Of a DNA stretch of 64,000 bases, positions 56,675 through 64,000 are shown piece by piece. A program made the position numbers and the translations under genes. A model generated the notes under the pieces. It was given only the letters and a program-made list of their open reading frames with translations. It ran no database searches and was not told the DNA's origin. Source of the DNA: Saussurea involucrata (Eukaryota > Streptophyta > Magnoliopsida > Asterales > Asteraceae); contig CM066327.1 of assembly GCA_033807775.1 (NCBI GenBank), forward strand, positions 76,266,795-76,330,794, read 5' to 3'. The stretch's first letter is position 1. Every line of letters begins with the position of its first letter.

Positions 56675-57443
56675 ATTGGTATCAGAGCAGAGAGGCAAAG
56701 ATTTTTGATCCAAAGGTAACATATGTCGAAAAAACGACGTTGTGGTATGTCACATTCTTGATTTTTGAATTCCATTGAAAATGTTGATTCTTATTAATTC
56801 CCATCGTTTCCTTTGACTCAATAATTGCGTTTGGTAAGTTTTCGGAATCAAAATCGAAGTTTTAAGCATATATTGTTGAAAATTCAAGTTTTGAAATATT
56901 GGTCTCTGTTCTTGAATTTTTTGGTGATTTTTGCTAAAACAAGATATATTTTGCTTGCCTCCAGATCCTACAATTTCCAAGAACAAAGTCGCTTTCGATT
57001 TTCCGATCATATTGCTTTATTTCCGAACATATTGTTTTTTCGAACACAGTTTTATCCGGACACATCTTTTCCGATCATCTTATTTTTCCGGACCATTATT
57101 CTTCCGGAATCTCTGTGTGTCCGACAAATAAACCATTCGGAAATTCCCATCCGGATTTTTTTTTCGGAAACCATTTTTTCCAGAAAAGTCTATCCGGAAC
57201 TCAGCGACCCAGAAAATCCTCCCTATCCGGAAAAGTTAATTCTATCCGGAATTTCTCAGTATAATTTAATTTTTCTATATTTTCTTGAGTATTCCTGTTG
57301 CTTTCACCGTATCACTTACTGTTAGATCTTGCATTAGGACACTCACTCACTCGTAGTTCCTCACATTAAGATTCACTAATTATTTCCGTTACCACCTTTG
57401 GATCATATCAACTTGTCTCACGATCACTTTAAGGGCACTTAAG
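56675..57443 (+). other. H primer site and leader with TCCGGA array
   Basis: TGGTATCAGAGC at 56677-56688 is the Met-tRNA primer site. The leader is unusually long (about 755 bp). TCCGGA occurs seven times in 196 bp: 57055, 57087, 57103, 57150, 57193, 57226 and 57245, with TCCGA/TTCGGA variants between. No ORF here is supported. Confidence 0.8.
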
Positions 57444-58961
57444 ATGAATACCCAAGACTCTCCAGCAATAGGATCCGAGTCCAAACCTCCTGTCCTATAC
57501 AGAGGAGAGTATCAGCAATGGCAAGACAGATTCATGAACTTAATTGAATCAATAGACCACAATGCAGAGATCATGCTCGACTTGGAGGTAGGACCACCAG
57601 AAACTCCAATGATGGAGGTTCCAGCCCAAGCTAGCGGCGAAGCAGCACGAATAGTTCCAGATACTTGCGCCCAAATGACTGACCCTGAGAAGAGAAGATT
57701 TGATGGAAACAAGATGGCCAAGACCTTCATACTCCACAGCTAGCTGAACGACATCTACACGAGCATAGACGGCTACAAGGATACGGCAAAAGGAACGTGG
57801 GATCAGACAGAAAGGATGATGATGGGCAGCAAGGTGAGAAATCAGCTGAAGATCACCAGCTGCATCACTCGATATGACGGATTCAAGGTGAGAAAAGGAG
57901 AGACATTCACTGAAACCTATGAAAGGTTCTGCCTACTCTTGAATGATCTTCTCAAGAACAACATCTCAAAGACCAACATCTCAAAGACCAACACGAAGAT
58001 CAACATCAAGTTCATGAACAATCTTCAACCAGAGTGGAGAAGATTCACCTCACACATCCGATACAGCCACATCCTAAAAAACATTAATCTCCATGAGCTG
58101 TATGAGATGCTGCTGCAAGATGACAAGAAGTGTTGGAAATTATAGGAGAACAGAAGCCAGTTGAGAAACCAACCATCGACCCCCTGGCATTGGTTTCTGA
58201 GAAGCGAGAGAGAAATTCCTACCGAAGCTCCAAGAAAGAACAAGTCAATAGCGATTTTTAGACTGACGTGTAGACTGAAAGCGAGTCCGATTCAGAACTT
58301 CCAGACATCAAGAAAGCGGTAACTCTCATGACTAAAGCATTTCAGAAGAGGAAGTTCTTTAAGAAGACATCGTCAAACAACCAGAGGTATTCCACTACTA
58401 AAAAACCACCATGACTACAAAGAGAAGTACGAGGGAAAGAAGAGATCAGACGATGGAAAGAAGAGATCAGACGAGGGAAAGAAATCTGAAAGTAAGCATG
58501 ATGAGAAAGACAAAGACGAGTCGGTGAAATGCTACAACTGTGGCAGATTGGGATACTTCGTGAAAGAGTGCAGGAAGCCAGTAGTGCGAAACTCGGAGTA
58601 CTACAAGAACAAAATGCGACTGGAAAAGCAGAAAGAAGCGGGAAAAGCATTGATGGCCGAAGATGATCACTGGCTAAATCGGTCTGATGAGGAAGAAGAA
58701 GAAGACACTGAAGCTCACATGTGTTCCATGGGCAACCAATCCAAGAAGTCTGACTCAGATAGTGAAGACCATTGTTCTACCATTTCTGAAGCCGCCTGTC
58801 AGGTATGTTTTCCTATTCAACTTGAAAATAAGGAACTCACTGATCAGATGCAAATTAGCGTGCGTAAATTAGACTCATATAAGCTAACCGTCAAGCAAAA
58901 TGCACTTCTGATATCCACATTAGAAGCTAAGGTAGCCACATTATATACAATAAGTCAATAA
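57444..58961 (+). pseudogene. gag: Element H Gag
   Basis: ATG 57444 opens SKPPVLYRGEYQQWQDRFMNLIES, matching the copia gag N-terminus. A TAG at 57741-57743 replaces an expected Trp; the frame continues from 57744 with FTETYERFCLLLNDL and FMNNLQPEWRRF. A TAG near 58143 and a frameshift follow. The frame at 58524-58961 holds a knuckle CYNCGRLGYFVKEC in which the zinc-binding His is Tyr, then an acidic stretch and a coiled-coil start. The altered knuckle would bind zinc poorly. The N-terminal part differs enough from Copia-1 and C to mark a separate family. Confidence 0.82.
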
Positions 58962-60885
58962 CTGATAATCTAAGTGTGGATATTGTTGGAAACAACTGCA
59001 TAATTGACAACCTTAAGGAAAAGTGTGACGCAATTTCTAAAGAATCTGAGCTTTTAAAGTCCAAAATATCTGAATTAACTGAAAAGCTAAATTAGACTGA
59101 AAACGAGAAAGTTAAGATTGTCTATCAAAGCTTTTCCATTCAAATTGAAAACAAAGAGCTTATTGAGAAATTAAAAGATCTTGAACATAAGTTGTAAAAA
59201 TATGGTCAAACTGATCAAGCGATCCACCTGAAAAAACCCAAGGAATTCAGGTACTTTAATTTGAAATGGGGAATAGGATATGATAATCCTCACTACTTAA
59301 AGCGAATCTTATCTCAAGTGCCTACGTTGTATGAATTTAACTTTCTAGGCCTAGATAAGACATATCCTGAGTATAAAATTAGATAGACTGAGTCATCCGA
59401 GGATAAGAAACTGGAAGTTTTGAAAAGAAAGAATACGGTTAAAATGCAACTTTCTTTCAGTTATGAAACATTTAATTCTTCATATTAGATAAATAAGTCC
59501 AAATACCTTTCTAATGACTATTTTGGTGGTTACTCTAATGCCAAACCCAAAGAAACTCCTGCTGGTGGTGCGGGTACATCTGTTGAACTTAAGAAGGAAA
59601 CTTTTGAGTTCAAACGGTATGTTCCCCCATTGAAAACAAAAGTAGTTCAACTGGAGGAGTCATTTGAAAAGGAAAGGATAAAGTTTGACACCGACAATAA
59701 AGAACTTTTACAGAAAATTGAGAGTTTGACTTCCACTGAAACAGAAAGAGTATATGAAGGTGAAAGGGAAACATTTCGGACATAAATTCAGAAGCTCACC
59801 TCTAATCTGTCTGCCTGGCAACAAATATAATGAAAGAGAGGTTGAGCAAAGCTGACTTACAAAAGAAGCTTGATCGGCTTCTTGAGGAAATAACTAATAT
59901 GTCGGAACCTTTCTCGACACCATCAGACGGCTCTTCTTGCAAAGCCTTCATAGGTAATCTATCCCTTGTTTCAATGGACAAGAAGTCAAACAAACTCGAT
60001 AAAGGAAAAGAACCTCAAACAGATTTTTGGAAAAGGAATTTAATCTATGATGTTGAAAATCCTTTCGCTGCCGGTTCCATGCAAAATCTAAACCCTACCA
60101 GTTCCTCATCTAAAACTGATGACAATGACAAGTCCGAGGACGAACTCAAATTCTCTGAATTTGTGAATTCCACAGTCTGTTCAATTGACGGTCTAGATAG
60201 TTTGATTTCGCACTTACTCTTCCAAATCATATTCAATTTCTTGATCCTTCAAATGAGCCACCGGTAAAATTTTATAAAGGTGAATGTTCTACCTCTGCCC
60301 CTCCAAAAGCGTCCGTGAACAAGTTTTCAAAATCTAAGTCCAAAAGAAGTTCACTTAAACGCAAACCAATAACTCAAACAAAAGACAATCTTACTACTCG
60401 AGCTCTTCTGACAATAAACTTAATGACATTTTAGATAGTTGGGGTCGAAGAAAAAGCGTCAAACAAGTTTGGGTAGCAAAAGGGGCTAGGCAAAGCACCG
60501 CGAAGAAAAAATCATTTACTTCCGTTTGACATACTAGGACAAGCAATTTCAATCATAATATTTTTATTCCAGTACTTCTGTTGAACAAAGTGTGACGTTT
60601 CCTTTAAAACTTTATTCAATTCATCAGTTGATTCAACTTTCAAATGATTGCATTTGTTGTTTTGTGTGTGGTGTGAATGATTTTGTTGATCGTAAACATG
60701 CATCTGATTGGCTTAGTTCTTATCATGTCTTTAATTCTCGCACTCTTTCTAAAGCAATAACAAATAGAAAATGACCCATTTCAAAATGGAAACCCAAAAC
60801 AGGTGCTACACCTAACCCCAAAGAACCCATTTTCAAATGGGTACCTAAGTCTGCTTAATTGTTTTTGCAGACGGGTCATGTATGA
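58962..60885 (+). pseudogene. Element H gag C-terminal region (decayed)
   Basis: Remnant coiled-coil coding sequence broken by many stops, e.g. near 59093, 59196 and 59384; a 145-codon open stretch is at 59830-60267. A Cys/His segment CFVCGVNDFVDRKHASDWL at 60655-60710 matches E (FGSNDFVHKEYTSYW) and F. WVPK is at 60838-60849, followed by two codons and TAA at 60856-60858 and GTTTTTGCAG ending 60870. Confidence 0.65.
60838..60870 (+). other. Gag/Pol junction of H: WVPK, stop, acceptor-like tract
   Basis: WVPK, two codons, TAA (60856-60858), then TTGTTTTTGCAG, in the same spacing as Copia-1 (15 nt from stop to end of CAG). Confidence 0.6.
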
Positions 60886-61079
60886 TGTTAGGACCGAAAA
60901 AGTCCTAATTATGTGAAAGTTTTGTAAAGCTTGTGTAAAGCTTGCTATGCTTATGACTTGTGTGAGTGTCTCTATAAATAGAGGTTAGAAGCTCATTTGT
61001 AAAAGGGTGGCACAATGTGAGAGCTAAATTGTGAGAGAAAGAGAGAGTCATCAATTGTACTTCAAATGTTCAAATCTAA
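60886..61079 (+). mobile_element. Small solo LTR-like insertion in H
   Basis: It starts TGTTAGGACC and contains TATAAATA at 60973-60980. TATGA flanks it on both sides (60881-60885 and 61080-61084), as a 5-bp target duplication would. The 3' end (TCTAA) lacks the expected CA. It interrupts the region between WVPK and protease. A 194-bp solo LTR of a small element is the best reading. Confidence 0.5.
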
Positions 61080-62980
61080 TATGAGGATGACGTTTGTATC
61101 TCGATCTCTGAATATACTTGAATTTGTCGATCGATTATGGGACAACATGTGGTATTTAGATTCTGACTGCTCCAAGCACATGACCAGAAGAAAGGAGCTT
61201 CTCACGAACTTCACCTACAAATACTGCGGCGACGTGAGATTTAGGAACAGTCACTTCTCTCCGATACTAGGATACGGAGACATCGTTCAGGAAAACCTCA
61301 CTATCAAGAAAGTATCACACGTGGAGGGTCTAGGACACAATCTATTTAGCACCGGTTAGTTCTGCGACAAGAACTTGGAGGTCAACTTTAAAGCCAAGAG
61401 GTGCAGCATCAGAAACGAAGAAGGGAAAGAACTTCTAGCTGGAACTCGTGGCACCAAACTGTATACAACCGACCTCTCCTCTCTGAAGACCGATAAATCA
61501 GTATGCCTAATGTCCAAAGCCTCGAGACAACAGAACTGGCTGTGGCATCGTCGACTATCGCATCTCAACTTCAAGAATATCAACAAAATTAGTACTCGAC
61601 GGACACGTCAAGGGGATGCCGGAATTGAAGTTCGAGACTTAACACAAGTCGAAGGCCGCTCCAAGCACGTCAAGGTCATTAGAGCTCATTCACATGGCTA
61701 TGTGTGGACCAATACGTGTTCAAAGTATCAACCACAAAAAGTACGTCCTTGTCATGGTGGACGACTTTTCCAGATACACATGGGTCAAATTCCTTCGTTA
61801 TAAGGATAAGACCTCGGAGCTGATCATTTCCCACTTGAAAAGCATCCAAGTTAACCTGCAACAATCAGTTCAGACAATTCGGATGGACAATGGTACGAAA
61901 TTCAAGAACCATACTCTAGATGACTACCTGGACGCAGTAGGTATCAATCATACCTTCTCAACGGCACACACTTCTCAGCAAAACGGAGTCGTGGAAAGAC
62001 GCAATCGTACCCTGGTGGAAGCCGCACGCACGGTGCTGACACAGTCGAAGCTGTCATTATTTCTATGGGCCGAGGCAGTTGCAACCGCCTGCTACACTCA
62101 AAATCGCTCCATCATCAACAAGTGGTTCAACAAGACACCATATGAGATCATCAACAACCGTGTACCAAACATCAAGTACTTTCACGCATTCGGGTGCACA
62201 TGCTTCATCCTGAATGACAAGGATGATCTCGGTAAATTCAGCCCCAAGGCGGACGAAGGAGTCTTCATTGGCTACTCTCATCAAGAAAAATCATTCAGAG
62301 CCTACAATAAGCGAACGTAGACAGTCGTCGAGAGCGTAAACGTGGCGTTTGACGAATCGACTGATTTGGCTTCTGAACAACTCAGTTCAGAACCCATAAC
62401 CGGTGTGCTAGCTTCTGAACAAACTCTTCAAGATCTACACAAACACCAGTAGATCCGAATCAGGCCTCTACATCAAACGCACATCTTTCTGATTTAGATC
62501 TCTTATTTGAATATTTTTATGATGAATACTTTGGTCCATTTAATCAAAATGAATACTTTGCAAAACAGGAACGGAGCTGCTCGCATCGAGGATTCAGAAC
62601 CTCTGTCTGGTCCATCGACATCAATTACCTCTGATTCAACGACGTCTCCGTCTACTCCCTCGATTGACCAAGGTACTCCAAGCTCCAGTGATACTCCACC
62701 AATCACCTACTTACCGAAAATTGTTGTTGTTGATTCGTCATCTGCTACACGTATGGGCCATCCTTCACACACACCGGAGAAAACACCGAAAGTTACACCA
62801 GAGATTGCACCGGAGGTTGCCCCACCTACTGCGAATCCAGCACAAGCACCACCGGTCAACAAACCATCAACACTTGAAGCCGTTCAAGATCTACCCCCAA
62901 GTGGCTATGTGGATCCGGACAATTCTGAAAGCACTTATCAACTGCTTCCACACACCACCAAGTAGACAAGAGCCCATCCC
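61080..62980 (+). pseudogene. pol: Element H protease and integrase
   Basis: Protease reads DSDCSKHMTRRK near 61160, so the catalytic DSG is DSD and the following Gly is Arg, both explained by G to A changes. A TAG at 61357-61359 replaces Gln. Integrase has WHRRLSHLN; a frameshift near 61600 follows and the frame moves to 61694. The core has MDNGTKF (D kept) and NGVVERRNRT (E kept). A TAG at 62318-62320 follows GYSHQEKSFRAYNKRT. The Ser/Thr/Pro-rich linker includes TTCTGAAC-AACTCA-GTTCAGAA near 62370, the same hairpin type as in E and F. A TAG at 62963-62965 ends the linker frame. Confidence 0.86.
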
Positions 62981-63887
62981 CTTCACTATATCATCAGTGA
63001 CCCCTCAACTCGTATTCAGACCTGAACCGCGTCTGGAAACGAGTGCCTCTTCTCTACATCCTAAGTCGAATAAGTGTCTCGGAGGCCCTCGACGATCCCA
63101 ACTGGGTGATCTCCATGCAAGAGGAGCTCAATCAATTCGAGAGCTATAAAGTCTGGCGAGTAGTACCACGACCAAAGCATAAGACGGTGATCCGCACAAA
63201 GTAGGTCTTCAAGAACAAGAATGATGAAAACGACATTGTGGTCAAACACAAGGCCCAACTCGTTGCAAAAGGTTATCGACAACAGGAGGGCATCGACTAC
63301 GATGACACGTTCACACCCGTTGCACAAATTGAAGCGATAAGGATGTTCCTTGCATATGCCGCACACAAGAACTTCACGGTATTCCAAATGAACATGAAGA
63401 CCGCTTTCCTTAACGGTGTACTGAAGGAGGAAGTCTATCTCTCACAACCGGAAGGCTTTGTAAATGATTCTCAGCCGAATCATGTCTACATCCTTGACAA
63501 GGCTCTCTATGACCTTAAACAAGCACCGCGCGCCTGGTATGATGCTCTATCTACTTTGTTAATAAAGGATGGCTTTTCCAAAGGTAAAATCGATACAACT
63601 CTGTTTATCAAAAAGGAAAAGAAGGATATTATACTTGTTCAAATTTATGTAGACGACATAATTTTTGGGTCAACGAATCCTCAATACTGTCACAACTTTT
63701 CAATCCTTATGAGCAAACATTTTCAAATGAGTATGATGGGTCAGATGAATGTTTTCCTTGGTCTACAAGTTAAAACTGTCGACCATAATTTTCATCAGTC
63801 AGTCTAAGTACATCGTGGATATTCTTCGAAAGTTTAAGATGGAAAATTCCGCACCCATGAAAATTCCCATATCACATGGTACTAGGC
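62981..63887 (+). pseudogene. pol: Element H reverse transcriptase (partial)
   Basis: RT begins near 63060 (SVSEALDDPNWVISMQEEL). A stop at 63202-63204 replaces Trp in the TKWVFKNK motif. The frame 63238-63807 has YRQQEGIDYDDTF, MKTAFLNGVLKEEVY, LKQAPRAWY and an intact YVDD near 63652. A frameshift near 63795 precedes the KYIVDILRKFKMEN segment. The match ends at about 63887; RNase H and the accessory gene are not in the window. Confidence 0.88.
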
Positions 63888-64000
63888 TGTAACATCATCG
63901 AAATTTAGAAAGATCAACTCCTAAAAACTTCGATAAGATAACCAAATAGGGATAAAAATCCCTTCTACAACCCATCCTTGGAAATACCTCAAAAGTTAAA
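63888..64000 (+). mobile_element. Possible start of another LTR element
   Basis: RT homology stops abruptly and TGTAACATCATCGAAATTTAG begins. TGTAACAYC is a common start of plant Ty3/gypsy LTRs. Only 113 bp are visible, so the assignment is tentative. Confidence 0.4.

Larger units (their letters stand above)
56454..63887 (+). mobile_element. Copia H, old and heavily mutated Ty1/copia element
   Basis: A 5' LTR fragment, a Met-tRNA primer site, a leader with a TCCGGA array, gag, a degenerate spacer, protease, integrase and most of RT. It ends near 63887, where an unrelated TGTAACATC sequence begins. It is the outermost and most damaged copia element visible, with at least ten stops and several frameshifts. 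Confidence 0.85.

Overview
This window is repeat-dense plant nuclear DNA. I found no host gene, rRNA, tRNA or CRISPR array. It is a stack of LTR retrotransposons inserted into one another: Ty1/copia elements with an extra gene after pol, and Ty3/gypsy Athila-like elements. Copia primer sites (TGGTATCAGAGC, initiator Met tRNA) and Athila primer sites (complement of the tRNA-Asp 3' end) show these are plant retroelements. The style of the 3' accessory genes suggests a eudicot, possibly Asteraceae. That last point is recollection of similar sequences, not proof.

Layout. Each younger element sits inside the next older one, and mostly the right halves are visible. A complete copia element, Copia-1 (6955-20397, plus), has a 5-bp target duplication CGTCT. 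It lies in the integrase of an Athila element, Gypsy-1 (719-26425, minus). Gypsy-1 interrupts the 3' accessory gene of copia A (1-27507, plus). A ends in the accessory gene of copia B (27508-30246, plus). B ends in the integrase of copia C (30247-35775, minus). C lies in the reverse transcriptase of Athila D (35776-40523, minus). D lies in the gag/protease border of copia E (40524-43789, plus). E lies in gag of copia F (43790-53825, plus). F lies in the accessory gene of copia G (53826-56453, plus). G lies in the 5' LTR of copia H (56454-63887, plus). Another LTR-like sequence may begin at 63888. Decay rises outward: Copia-1 and Gypsy-1 have LTR pairs about 99% identical by manual comparison, while H is full of stops and frameshifts.

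How the parts work together. Copia elements encode gag (capsid plus CCHC knuckle), protease, integrase and RT-RNase H in that order, then an accessory protein. Athila elements encode gag, protease, RT, RNase H and integrase, then their own 3' ORF. Every coding region found carries at least one lesion as printed, so none looks autonomous.

The most interesting signals are not single genes. (1) Most families carry their own short inverted-repeat motif, repeated in LTR, leader or spacer DNA: CCCACTGTGGG in Athila, CAGAGCTCTG in Copia-1, CGCTGA in B, ATCGCAY hairpins in F, 22-nt hairpins in E, TCCGGA in H. (2) Five copia families share an in-frame stop exactly three codons after a WVPK motif, followed in most by a splice-acceptor-like tract just before protease. 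(3) The accessory genes have their own promoter-like regions or conserved introns, and share modules across families, possibly across the copia/gypsy divide.
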